From assembly GCA_963920635.1 (NCBI GenBank), contig OY987308.1, positions 7,320,225 through 7,384,224 on the forward strand: DNA of 64,000 nucleotides, in the 5' to 3' direction. Below are positions 33,066 through 43,674 of the stretch, in pieces. Under the pieces are notes generated by a model. It made no database searches. It was not told the origin of the DNA and was given only the letters and a program-made list of their open reading frames with translations. Every line of letters begins with the position of its first letter. The stretch's first letter is position 1. The DNA is from Pseudeuparius sepicola (lineage: Eukaryota > Arthropoda > Insecta > Coleoptera > Anthribidae). Both the position numbers and the translations under genes were made by a program.

Positions 33066-33770
33066 ATGTATTCCATGTATAGAGTTTTAATAGTTATTAT
33101 GTTAAGTTACCTACTGTTTATTAGAATGTTATTTTTAGAATTTTTATTGCGTTTTTTAACACTGTGTAGCTCCTGTAACTGTAGTTATAAGTAAATATAT
33201 ATATTTTTATGGATTATAGCAGTTTTATTTTTTAAATATATACCTACTGCCAGGTTTATATACGATGTTAGAAGCATACGCATTGATATAAATAACATAC
33301 AACATTTGTTTACGCTTATAACTAAGACTCGTGTATAAACCAGGCATAAAATAATTAAACGACTTTCTAGAAGCTTTTTACGTTGCCGCTTGTATTTATA
33401 AATAATGGATAAAAGTATTCATAATGTTCCATCTCGTAACGTCAAGCACGGCAACTGCGGGCTGTATGACACTAGGTAGGTACTCAAATTATTTGACAAA
33501 AATTATCTTGAGATTTCTTAAAAAAGTATATAGGTAGGTAATGTGTTCTAACATTTTCATAGGTTTTTTATGAACTAAAAAAAAATATAAAACAAAACAT
33601 GTTTTAAATGGCTGTTTATTCAATAGAAACTAAACACCTAAATCAAATTACAACATGGAATTACCTATTACTTACAGGATAACTTGAGATATACTTACCT
33701 TTTAGCTACTATAGATAGATGATAAAGTGCAGTGGAAATAATTGTTATACCTTTCATATTAGCTGGCACG
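33066..33770. other. Region downstream of the HECT gene
   Basis: AT-rich; probably holds the 3' UTR of the HECT gene, though no AATAAA is obvious within 100 bp of the stop. No other feature seen. Confidence 0.35.
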
Positions 33771-33774
33771 CAAA

Positions 33775-34195
33775 TACTTAGCGCTGCAGGCTGAAGTGGC
33801 TCCCGATGGCATTTAAACATTACCTACATGTATTTGGCACCTGGGCCGTTTCGTGAATGTTTCCATGTGATCCGTATCGTTCTTTTTATGTTCTATGCGC
33901 AAAATAGCGGTCCTCGAAACGAGTAGTAAAAGAAGGAACATCTTAGAAGACGCGGATACATCCCAAACGTGAAAATAAAAATTAAAAAAATGTTGACGTG
34001 AGAATCGATCGGGGACTTTCTCTTAGAAACCTGTGAGGCGGTACCCCTGAGCCATCGACGCTATGCCAAATATCCTCGCGGGACACTACTTTACTCTACT
34101 GGCCAATAGGAAATGGCCCAGGTGCCAAATGCATGTACGGAATGTTTAAATGCCTCCCGGTGCTCAGTATCTCAGCCTCCATCTACGCCACTGAC
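33775..34195 (-). repeat. tRNA-derived SINE-like core inside a short inverted repeat
   Basis: Flanks 33790-33850 and 34105-34190 are inverted (GGCATTTAAACATT and AATGTTTAAATGCC, ATTTGGCACCTGGGCC and its inverse). The core read on the minus strand has TGGCTCAGGGGTACC like a Pol III A box and GATCGATTCTC like a B box, spaced as in a tRNA. Could be a SINE or a tRNA-like MITE; no intact tRNA. Confidence 0.5.
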
Positions 34196-34601
34196 ATGTA
34201 ATTATAATCTCCTCGGCAAATTTCAATAAAATCAGTTGATACAATATCCAGAATAAATTTCAAAAATATTATTTCACCTGACCAGCACCTAAATATATAG
34301 TCTGTATAGTGGAAACGCATAGAGTTGTTGCAGCCATAGTTTTTGACGCAAATCAAAAGCCGACGACACACTGGAGAAATTTGTTTCATGAATGGGACAT
34401 CGGCCACATACAGTGACAGAACGTTGAATATATTTTTGTTAAATTGGGCATATTTGAAAACCATGTATATGCCAAATTGCTACAAGTTTCATATTTCATG
34501 AAACTTTTTTCTCCAGTATGTCGTCGGGCTTAAATCAACGAAGATCTGTATCTGCGGTAACAATGTGATTCACTCTGAAAAGCCCTGTATATTGTCTTCA
34601 T

Positions 34602-37462
34602 CTACAATTTTGATAACACACCATATATTTTGGTCCTGAGAAATATATAAAGCTGTACTGCGTCATAAGGATCATTATTATCTGACTTGTAATTATTTTC
34701 CGACATAATTTTCTGGCAGAATTCATCTATTTCTTCATCGCACGAATTTTCCAGAAATGTACATTCTTCTTCCAAGCAATTAATTATATTTTGGCCAAGA
34801 CGAACAATACAGTTTTCAGTACCATACAAATTAGGTGCCTCGAACATTAAAATTGGTCTTCCTATGGGCGATCTACAATTTCGGGTGCTTCGTATTTTAT
34901 GTGTGTTCCATTCCAATGACACTTCATCGAGCTCATCCTAAAATAAGGATACCTAAATTGGACGGACGGTGCACAGAATGTTTTCAAAAATAATATCACA
35001 AAAATAAAATTATTTAGGATCATATTAATCATGAATATTGTATACAGTGCGAATTGCAGTGTGAATAAGACATGTAAAGTTTTTTTGCTTTACACTTTTT
35101 TGATATGATAAATAAACGGGTAAAAAATGGTGTCTGACAAATAGTCATTTTCTTGCGGTAAGTTGTTTAGTGTGCTAGAAAGTAATTCCGTTGAGCATTT
35201 CCTACCTCATTTAATAACAATACTGATGACTGATGATGATAGACTACTCGAATCGAACGCATGCTGAAGTAGTTGCGATATTTCGGGTAGCTCTTCTACA
35301 TCTACCTCCGATTTCTCAAGGAACAATCAGGAAAATTGAAAAAATATATTAGAGGACTATACAGGGCACGAAGAAAAATTTTAAAAAGGAAACATTTTTT
35401 CCGTACATGAAGACACCAAATTAAAGGTTTTGCTTTCATTTCTAGAATGTCCAAGTAAGTAGTTTTAGACAAATTGCCCTAGAAAATAATGTTAGCCAGA
35501 ACTTAGTCATGAGAACATTAGATAGGTACATCTACATCAAGAGAAAATGCAATTCTAGAAAGTTATACCAATGCAAGAATTAACTGATGAGGTCCCTAAC
35601 CGAAGAATACAATTCTGAAAAAAAGTGATGCTAAGATTATACACTATAACTTGATTTTAACAAAAATATTTTTTTCGCACGAATCCGCCTTTACCCTCAA
35701 CGGACAAGTAAACCACCCAAATTGTCGTTATTGGTCTACGGAAAATCCATATCGGATGAGAGAGATGCATACCTACACGAAGACCCCAGAAAGTTAACGT
35801 TTGGGCTGGTATAAGAAACGCCATTTTTCTTCAAAGAAAACGTTAATGGAAGAAATTATCTTCACTTAATTAATTAGAAGTTATGTAATTAAGCGTGGTT
35901 GCCATTTACTTATAAGACTACATAGCGTTATTTAAAATAAAATTTTGTTTTCCTCCTATCTTAACCCTAAAAAATAAAAGATGCAAGAAGAGTAAAACCG
36001 CTTATTATTTATGTAATTCAAATACTTAATGAGAAACAGCTAGAAGCATTTCTGTAGGTACCAAAATATTGCTAAGCCAGCTGTGCAGCAATGCTGGCTG
36101 ACTTTTTGTTAGGCACCATACTTTACCTCATTATTTATCTTATCAAAGAAGTGTAAAGCAAAATATAAGTCAAATAGTTACTAAGATACGACTCTTCGAA
36201 GATTTTTCCAAAAAGTGAAAATTTTTTCTGAGTTGAATACCGGCAAAATGACGTGTTTCACATTGAGAGTCATCAGAAAGGCCATCAGCATTGAGGGGAA
36301 GGGGGAGGAACCTCTTTATCCTATTAGCTGACTTGGGTTCCCATAAATGGGCAATATTTACCTAGAGATATACTATTATCTTCAAAGAGCTGCTTCTTAG
36401 TAAGTAGCAAATTTAATACGCTTTAAAATATGTGCGTAAAAATTGTTCTTTTTTTCGAGTTAGCACAGGGTTCTCAATGTTGTAAATCTGAATTTATACT
36501 ACCAATACAGGTCAAAAAACACTAGCAAAGAAACACGTAAAAACACTATTTATTAAATGTAAGTTCATGCCTTTTTAAATGTAAAGTTTGACTGGGCTAG
36601 TACGTTTCGGGTTGAATATATTTCTTACCTGAATGATTTTTAGGAAACAAAACTGAATTAACGATTTGTCCAAAAATGTTCCATTGAATAGTCCTCCATC
36701 TCTCAAGATTTCAAACAAATTGATCCAATATTGGGCGTTATGTTTTCGTAAAATTGACCACCAAGATTCAATTCTTTGGTTAGCTGTGCTTTTCCCGTAA
36801 ATAAATGCTGGCTTGCCATTTCGTTCAGTATCAAAAAGTTGCTTCAAGGATGTTTGCATCTTTTCTACAGTTCCGTTTTCTGTGCCCATATCACTTCGAA
36901 TTGTTTCTGGACATCCTCCGAACTTCTTCATTGCTTCCAGATAATATCCTGCTATTACCTTTGGATTATTGGATGTAGATCCAACACGCAACCATACAAT
37001 ATATCTTGAAAAACCGTTAATTCCTCCATTAATACATATTCCATATGGTTTTAGTTTGTCATATGAGTCCATATGCCAAACAGAATTAGGACCCTTGTTA
37101 CTATACTGTCTTCTTTGTAACCTCTTTCGTTTTCTTGTGTCAACTCCATGAGGATCCAGTAATTTTAATATTTCTCGTACTATGTTTTGTGTGACTGTAA
37201 AACCGTGCTGGATACACTTTAAATGCATCCATCTATAGCCATGCATCTGTCCAGACTTGTTAAGTTGTTCATAGATAAAGTTTGCTACACTTTCAAGACC
37301 CGAAAAATGGTTTCTTCTAAATAGATTTAGTTTGCGCAGAATACGCTTTAATGTTCTGGGGCTTATGGTGATATTATGAACCGATTTAATTATAGCAATA
37401 ATTTCTTTTTGGTGCAAACCAAGAGAAAAGTAATTAGTTACAAGTACTTCTGTTGAATCCAT
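34602..37462 (-). CDS. DDE integrase-like transposase, two exons, intact
   Basis: Exon 1 is 37462-36629 (278 codons, donor GTAAG at 36628). Exon 2 is 34937-34602 (acceptor TTATTTTAG, 111 codons plus stop). The phases match, giving 389 residues without a break. Residues 12-42 look like a helix-turn-helix. Residues about 125-245 are a retroviral-integrase-fold core: D132 (WHMDSYD), D191 (RSDMGTENG), E232 (NQRIESWW), a D-58-D-40-E spacing. Exon 2 begins DELDEVSLEWNTHKIR and includes RNCRSPIGRP, typical of the C-terminus of this integrase-core family in fish, cnidarians and fungi. TTTTTTGTAG just before the Met could be an acceptor of a 5' UTR intron. It faces the HECT gene tail to tail. Best candidate enzyme for mobilising the 26.8-kb block; superfamily not settled. 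Confidence 0.82.
35240..35870 (+). pseudogene. mariner-like transposase relic in the integrase intron
   Basis: Plus-strand fragments recall mariner-type transposases of insects: LPPISQGTIRKIEK near 35300 (second helix-turn-helix), then ESAFTLNGQVNHPNCRYWS near 35680, NPYRMREMHT and FGLV near 35760-35810. Several stops and shifts; no inverted repeats found. Antisense to the integrase gene and confined to its intron. Confidence 0.6.
35871..36574. other. Remainder of the integrase gene intron
   Basis: AT-rich and without recognised features. Confidence 0.35.
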
Positions 37463-38103
37463 TACCTACAAAAAATATTATAATTTTAACATGTACCTAA
37501 GTACATGATATTAACTAAAAATGTTGTTGTTTTTTGCAAAACTCGATTACAATTGAGATAAGGGTTTTTAAAGGAATAGTCTTAACATTGTTTTTTTTTA
37601 CTAGAACTTTCGAAGGAATGGACCAATTTCCTTTAAATTCGGCACAGGTTACTAAAACCTGCTCTTGCATGGGTGTCGGACCACTTGCGACCGGCCCACT
37701 TGCGCTCCGGGCACAGAAAATCTACTACGATTTTCTGTGCTCAAAAAAATTTACTACAATAGATTTTCTGTGCTCCGGGTTAAGATCAACCCATTTGCGC
37801 CCGTGTTATTTTTACCCATTTTCTGCGGGAGCATTTGCGCCCTTCATCATAAATGTAGGTACCTACCTAATATGCTGTTTTTTTTAGATGCACATATATA
37901 TAATAAATGCAAGAAACAGTACAAAAAAAGCTATTTATAGGTATAATATAAATATACAATTTTGTGGTAAAACAACATGAGAACGATAATAATATGTATA
38001 CCTAAACAATATTTTATTTTTTTAACATTTAAAGAATGTTGTCGATAAATATAATAGATACCAGTGAAGTGCTTCACTTTTTAATATATTAATAAGTTAA
38101 AAG

Positions 38104-38190
38104 CCGCGGTGGCCGAGTGCGTACAGTCGTCGCACCAAACTCGGCATCTGACTAGAAGGGCCGGGTTCGAATCCTGGCATCGCGTATAGC
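38104..38190 (+). tRNA. tRNA-like sequence, SINE or tRNA pseudogene
   Basis: GGTGGCCGAGTGC fits a Ser/Leu-type A box and CCGGGTTCGAATCCTGG is a convincing T arm with B box. The ends can pair weakly as an acceptor stem, and a T-run terminator follows. The middle is irregular and no anticodon arm is clear, so a tRNA-derived SINE or pseudogene is more likely than a working tRNA. It lies inside the MULE relic. Confidence 0.5.
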
Positions 38191-38510
38191 GTTTTTTTTC
38201 TTTTCAGAAAAACACCGTATGCGGCTTAGAGCAGTTGATAAATGTGGTTCCATAGTATTGTTTATTAATAATAGTACTTGTGAGATTCACTGATTATCAT
38301 ACAGTGCAGTAAGGGTTACTACGGTTTTCTGGGGTTTTCCGTAGTACTTGAACGAATGTTGCCCTACTTACAACGTAAGAGAAAGACGGCCCCAGATGCA
38401 AAGGCAATGAATGCTGAATAATAGTAATTGCTCCCCTCCCTCGCACAAGCATTAATTTGCTTCTGGGGTACCTTAGGGTATTGTGAGGGTGAGAATCATT
38501 ATTATTATTA

Positions 38511-38760
38511 TTATAGTTCAAAAAGATTTGGTTTTTGTTTGGTTAACTTATTAAGTCTGTTATGCCATCCTCCCACGCAGTTAGTGGTCCTATCTTCATC
38601 ACCCACACTAAACAAGTCTACCACGACATTTTTCAGCTTTGTCTTTTGTGCAGGTCCAAGTTTTACTATCACCTTTAACAATTTTAATTCGGTATCGGTA
38701 GCCATTCAATGCACAAGGCTTACCTTTCGTAGTCTCAATAATTTTTAGCTTTTCTTCCAT
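38511..38760 (-). pseudogene. MULE transposase remnant: FLYWCH zinc finger and C-terminal scrap
   Basis: From the Met at 38760 the minus strand reads 50 codons including TTKGKPCALNGYRYRI and TWTCTKDKAEKCRGRL, the FLYWCH DNA-binding finger common at the N-terminus of animal MULE transposases. A stop follows at about 38608. In another frame 38511-38600 encodes CVGGWHNRLNKLTKQKPNLF, like the C-terminal part of such transposases. The catalytic middle is deleted. Confidence 0.65.
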
Positions 38761-38935
38761 TCTGAATCAAACTTACAGAGATATCTACTCTTTGCAAAAG
38801 TAAAAGATTTCTTGCTAATCCCCTCTAATGAGGGGCGCAAATGCTCCGGCCGAAATCAGTTAAAGATAACAGGAGTGCAAGTGGGTCGAATTTTAACCAG
38901 AGCGCAAGTGGACCGGGCGCAAGTGGGTCTATTCC

Positions 38936-39337
38936 CTCGCATGATCCTCTAAAAGCTCTCTGATCACCTGGTCTCAATTTTTTTTACTTTTTTTACGCAA
39001 ATAATCAGGAATAAATTAATCTGCTGCTGCATGACCGTACTAAATTTAATTAATTCGGTGCAAAATACCATAGTCCTGGGGCATACGCGTAAAAAAATTG
39101 TAATAAATCTTACCGTTGAAACCTGCTCGAAGGGTCTAAATTTTTTGACCTGGTAAGTGACCTAAAGTAATAAAATATTCAAGAAATACAAGGCACAACT
39201 GATTTTTTTTTTCGTGAAACTTAGGGGGGTGCATTTTATGGCACATGTTTATACAGGAAAAAGTCTTATTTTGGTCTCAAAAATACGTCCTTAAAATATG
39301 TGCACGAAGTTTTAAATCGCACTGTACATATAATACA
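38936..39337. other. Intergenic
   Basis: No recognised feature. Confidence 0.35.
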
Positions 39338-40538
39338 TACAAGGTGTAACATAAGTAGGTTAAAATATTGAAAGGGCGTATTCCTGAGACAATTTTAAGA
39401 ACAAGAAACTTATATAAACTTGTGTCCGGAAATGCTTCGTTTCGGAGATACAGGGTGTTAAAATTGAATTTTTATTTCGTTTTTTCTAAATATCCTTTGC
39501 AAAAAATAAGTTCTTCGCACGAAATTGGGACCCGGAGGTATTTTGAGGTGGGAAATCATAATTTCGTATTAATTTTTATGTAGCACCTAGAGGGCGCTGC
39601 GTACGTACGTTGTCATTATTTACTTAAGATTGTCCCAGCTTCTTCGACAGTAGTAAACTTTTGTCAATTCTCATGAAAAAACCTCATTTTCACACCATTT
39701 TCAATTAAAAAAGGTACACTTACTCGACAACACTGGAAGTGATCGTTTTCGAGATATTTACAATTTTCTGTATCGATGCACGTTACTTAGCTCCTTGGGC
39801 GCTAAGTGAAGTTGCTGAGAACATTACAAAAACTAAGTGTGTGGTAGATCTTGTCAAAATAAACATTTTTTTTCTATAAATGTTTATCGAAAAATGATTC
39901 GTTTTCGAGATACTTATGACAAAAACCAACCATGTTTTGGAAATTTTCAACACCTGTATGTCGAAAACGAATCATTTTTCGATAAACAATTATAGAAAAA
40001 AAATGTTTATTTTGACGAGATCTACCACACACTTAGTTTTTGTAATGTTCTCAGCAACTTCACTTAGCGCCCAAGGAGCTAAGTAACGTGCATCGATACA
40101 GAAAATTGTAAATATCTCGAAAACGATCACTTCCAGTGTTGTCGAGTAAGTGTACCTTTTTTAATTGAAAATGGTGTGAAAATGAGGTTTTTTCATGAAA
40201 ATTGACAAAAGTTTACTACTGTCAAAGAAGCTGGGACAATCTTAAATAATGACAAGGTACGTACGCAGCGCCCTCTAGGTGCTACATAAAAATTAATACG
40301 AAATTATGATTTCCCACCTCAAAATACCCCCGGATACCAAATTTTGTGCAAAGGTTAGGTTATTTAAAAAAAAAAATTTAAGGTTATTTAAAAAAAACGA
40401 AAAAAAAATTCAATTTTAAGACCCCGTTTCTCCGAAATGAAGCATTTTCGGACACAAGTTTATATAAGTTTTTTTTCCTTAAAATTGTGTCAGGAATACG
40501 TCGTTTCAATATTTTAACGTACTATGTTACACCCTGTA
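39338..40538. mobile_element. Near-perfect palindromic element, about 0.6-kb arms
   Basis: TACAAGGTGTAACATA at left and TATGTTACACCCTGTA at right. Matches continue almost without interruption to a centre near 39945 (GAAAAATGATTCG and CGAATCATTTTTC). No coding capacity. The outer TA suggests a TA-targeting element. A transcript would form a very long hairpin. Confidence 0.8.
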
Positions 40539-40547
40539 TAGGCCCTA

Positions 40548-40945
40548 ATGGTATATTGATAATAATGGCACTTCTTACCTATTTTCCAGTCTTCCGGAGT
40601 AGTTCACAACTACAAATAGGTAATATACTGAAGTTTAATTAGCGAAACAAACGAGAACGTCGCCAACGCCAACAGAACAGACGCCAGTTAGCAGTATCTC
40701 CGAATACATATTTAATTTCCTGTTAATTATCACGAAATTAAATATAAGTTCGCCTTATATCTCGGAGTAAAATATAATTTCGCGTTATATCACGAAGCTT
40801 TATTTAATTTTGCGTTAATTATCTCGAAATTAAATATAATTTCGCTTTATATCATGAAATAAATATTAATTTCGTGTTATATCACCAAATTAAAGGCGAA
40901 GAAAATATTTTAAAGAAAAGTGGCCCTTCTACGCCTTCGTATGTA
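40548..40945 (-). repeat. AT-rich interspersed repeat, copy 2 (inverted)
   Basis: Inverse of 17745-18350: starts GCCCTAATGGTATATTGATA and ends GGCCCTTCTACGCCTTCGT. The internal array is shorter. It lies about 3 kb from the right end of the block, mirroring copy 1 about 0.9 kb from the left end. Confidence 0.7.
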
Positions 40946-42212
40946 TTGGACATGAATTCTAATATGAAAATTCTAAGAATTTCTTGAATACCATAAAAAT
41001 TGAAAAACATGATTTACTGATTATATTGATGAATAGGTACCTATAAAAGTTGCAATTAAGTTGTTTTGTTCATCCAATGAATTATAATGTTTTTTCAGTT
41101 GCTTCTGGGGTACTCTTAGATAGTTTGGAGTAGTCTGAGGGTGAGAATTATCATTATTTAAATAAAATAAATTTAATTGTTTAAATAAAACATGAGACAT
41201 TTTAAAACCGAGGTTATGCTTTCATTGTAGTATGCCAATTTTAGTATCGAAGTGACAATACGTCTTCTTAACGGAAATTTAAACTATTTTAAACTTATTG
41301 GTTCATCTGCAATTAAGTCAAAAGTATAGATTAGATTAGAAAAGTGACTATATACACGAACTCACTAAAATCACAAGTCTTTTTTTCCTGTGTAGATAAT
41401 ATGAAATAATAAGTCAGGTGCCGGCCGCCGCCGACGGGTCACACGAGTCTCGCCGATGCCGACGAAGAAGCGCGAATATTTAAAAAACGGCGGTGGCCTG
41501 TTTGCTTTATTGCAAAAATGATATTTTTGGGAGTTATAGAGGGCGTTCACTTTTCGTTGGCAACACACTGCATAGCTTTTTGGCGTCGAAGCAATTTTAC
41601 TATTATTTTTCATATCAGCAAAGGTGCATAGGTACTATGAAGAGTTCGTGTATAAAAAACTTCTGTAATTGCTCAATTATAAAATCTAAATTAACGATTC
41701 GATTACCGAATTCTTCTTGAACCACGTTAGGGTCAGTTGAACATCTATCAATGTTTGATTGGATAATTATTGTTCTGCATAATAGTGTTGTTACGACCAA
41801 AAAAGTGCGTTTAAATTCTACTTCTATAAAATGTTTTATATACCTAGTATTCCATATTAATATTTGTGTAATAATAAATAAATCTAACTGAAAACTTTCT
41901 ACACTGTAACAGCAGCGTCCAGAGATATACTTTCTAGACTTTGGTAAGAGTTCACTTTAGAGGGATTAGAGTGAATAATAGACAATAGGTATAATATCAC
42001 AACTATGATTTGTTTATTTAAAAACAGTAAGCGGTTTCGTTAATCTATAAAATTACATCATCAAGGACTACAATATAAGATTTAAAAAAGTAAATAAATA
42101 AAGGATAATCACTTATAGTCCAAGAGCTTCCAGGAAATTTGAAGGAGATACTTGAAAAAAGATTATAATTATGTAAATGTTTTTAATTGTTTCAACTTTG
42201 ACTTGTGGCTGA
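40946..42212. other. Region with one small unexplained ORF
   Basis: The minus strand 41615-41800 encodes 61 residues including EEFGNRIVNLDFIIEQLQKF, which reads like real protein and may be an exon fragment, but I cannot name it. A GC-rich patch lies at 41415-41470. Nothing else recognised. Confidence 0.3.
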
Positions 42213-42638
42213 ATGTATATATTTCAAATATATAATGAGGATGTAGGTAAATTTATAGAGTTGCGAAACCGGTCTCCGTTTTCAAATAAAGTAATAGTTT
42301 TGAGATGTTTTTCCCAGAAAGTTTGTTTCTCAAACCCTATGCACCTGCACTTATACCTAAATCCGAATAATAAGTGTGCAAAATGCAAAATATGTGTTAG
42401 TACCCTAGTACCCCTCTCTCAAATTCTGGGAACCATATTAGGTACGGGAATAAAAGCACACAAGCCCACAAATTACTCCTATTGGTTTCACTGTGACTGT
42501 TGCGACATCATTATCAAACATTATAGGTATTCTTGCCCTGACTGCCGTTCAGTTTCAGAACCTTCTGACAAATCTGAATTATCGAACATCCTAGAAAATG
42601 TATTAAAATGTCATAAATTCGACAGACTGGAACAATAA
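42213..42638 (+). CDS. Cysteine-rich 141-aa ORF of unknown function
   Basis: Open from the Met at 42213 to 42638. C-x2-C pairs (CAKCKIC, CDCC, CPDC) with nearby His (YWFHC, KHYRYSC) could bind two zinc ions in a ribbon or knuckle-like fold. No signal peptide or clear membrane span. AATAAA overlaps the stop, as in a compact 3' end. It may be a whole small gene or a last exon. It is the third non-retroelement coding candidate in the 26.8-kb block. Function unknown. Confidence 0.45.
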   Translation: MYIFQIYNEDVGKFIELRNRSPFSNKVIVLRCFSQKVCFSNPMHLHLYLNPNNKCAKCKICVSTLVPLSQILGTILGTGIKAHKPTNYSYWFHCDCCDIIIKHYRYSCPDCRSVSEPSDKSELSNILENVLKCHKFDRLEQ

Positions 42639-43674
42639 AATGTACCCTTTATTTTTATTTTGCCCGATTTTCAACTTAAATGACTTTCGAACAATCTTCT
42701 AACGAAGAAGTTTCTAAAACTGACTGGATGTCAGAATTATTATCGTTCCCTCTGGAAAGTATATAAATTAGCTTTTATCATGCAGCGATTTGACACAATA
42801 ATCGTATTACATAGGATATTATTCGTTTTCAAAAAATGCTTCACATGACCCATTTATTTGACAAAAATATTACTTGTACCTATCACATTTTTAAAGTAAA
42901 AATCAAGCGCACAATTTGGTCTAGAATTTAAATTTACTCTTTTTGCACGACCAGGCCATTTTCTGCCCTAGGGATTAAACCATTTTACACAAAAGCAAAA
43001 AGTACTTTGTGAATAATAATTATTTATTTATTACTCCTGGAGGAATAATAATAATGAGTATTATTATATGCCAGTCGACATACATAATGTAATATTCCAA
43101 CATTCAAAACAAGCGAAACACAAATAAGGGAGACTGAGAGTAATAAAATGAAAAATGAAACATCTGATACCGATTGAAAGTTCCCCTGACGTTGTTCCCG
43201 AGCCCGGTGAGGTAGGCCGAAGTAGGGGGAGTAGGGGAACCACGAGTTCCAGCGAACGCCCGCCCGCCCGTCTATCTCCGTACGTCTAATTCCTGCTCGG
43301 ATGGCCAATTCACGGATCATTTTATTGCCGGGCAATGGGTTCGTAGTTTTCAAATCATAGCCAAACGAACAAACGTATCGACTTGAAAGTAGTCTTAAAA
43401 TAATGTTATCGAATGCCTCAATCGTCGTTGTGTCTTTCGAATTATTTTTGAGCGGCGGAAATACTCGAAATTCTTAACCGAATATAGTCGAATTTCGGGT
43501 ATGTTTGGCATTTTTTTTAACAGTGTCGCATTAGTCCTGCACAGTTCGAGATACACAAAGACGATTCTTCATAGTTTTATCTAAGCCACAAAAAAAATCA
43601 AGTGAAAATATTAAGAAATGCAAGTAGGAGATGTAAACTACGAAACCCTTGAAAATGGGGGGTATCGTAGCGCC
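42639..43674. other. Right end of the 26.8-kb block
   Basis: Mostly AT-rich, with a GC-rich patch at 43180-43330 that I cannot assign. It ends with GTATCGTAGCGCC, the inverse of the left terminus. Confidence 0.45.

Larger units (their letters stand above)
37671..38935. mobile_element. MULE relic with inverted repeats rich in CACTTGCGC
   Basis: Left end (37671-37850) and right end (38825-38935) are inverted relatives built around CCACTTGCGC and GAGCATTTGCGCCC. A palindromic insertion holding two AGAAAATCTACTA-type words sits in the left arm. Inside, the minus strand carries a FLYWCH finger and a MULE-like GGWHNRLNKL fragment. Candidate target copies CTTGCAT (left) and CTCGCAT (right) are imperfect. 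Non-autonomous after internal deletion. Confidence 0.6.
16885..43674. mobile_element. 26.8-kb block inserted at TTAA in the element 1 LTR (candidate giant transposon)
   Basis: The LTR reads GGTGACTTTAA then GAGAGAAC in the intact copy. Here the block enters after TTAA (16881-16884) and leaves before TTAA (43675-43678), after which GAGAGAAC continues exactly. Block ends are GAGGCTACGATAC at left and, reverse-complemented, GGCGCTACGATAC at right. GAG at the left junction is shared with the target, so the duplication could be 4 to 7 bp (TTAA to TTAAGAG). Contents include Gypsy 2, a HECT gene, a DDE integrase-like gene, a Cys-rich ORF and many older repeats. The single-insertion reading is strong; autonomous transposition is inference. 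Confidence 0.7.

Noticed and set aside
38104..38190. Functional tRNA-Ser or tRNA-Leu gene
   Set aside because: The T arm is good but the anticodon arm and acceptor pairing are poor, so a SINE or pseudogene is more likely.
43024..43353. 109-aa minus-strand ORF over a GC-rich patch
   Set aside because: No recognised domain. The hydrophobic C-terminus alone is not evidence of a gene, and the GC-rich part matches nothing I know.
16885..43674. piggyBac-type element because of TTAA
   Set aside because: No piggyBac transposase is visible and the termini do not have the usual CCC-type start. TTAA alone is not enough.
16885..43674. Maverick/Polinton because of large size and an integrase
   Set aside because: No protein-primed DNA polymerase, packaging ATPase, cysteine protease or capsid genes are seen, and the duplication is not a clean 6 bp.
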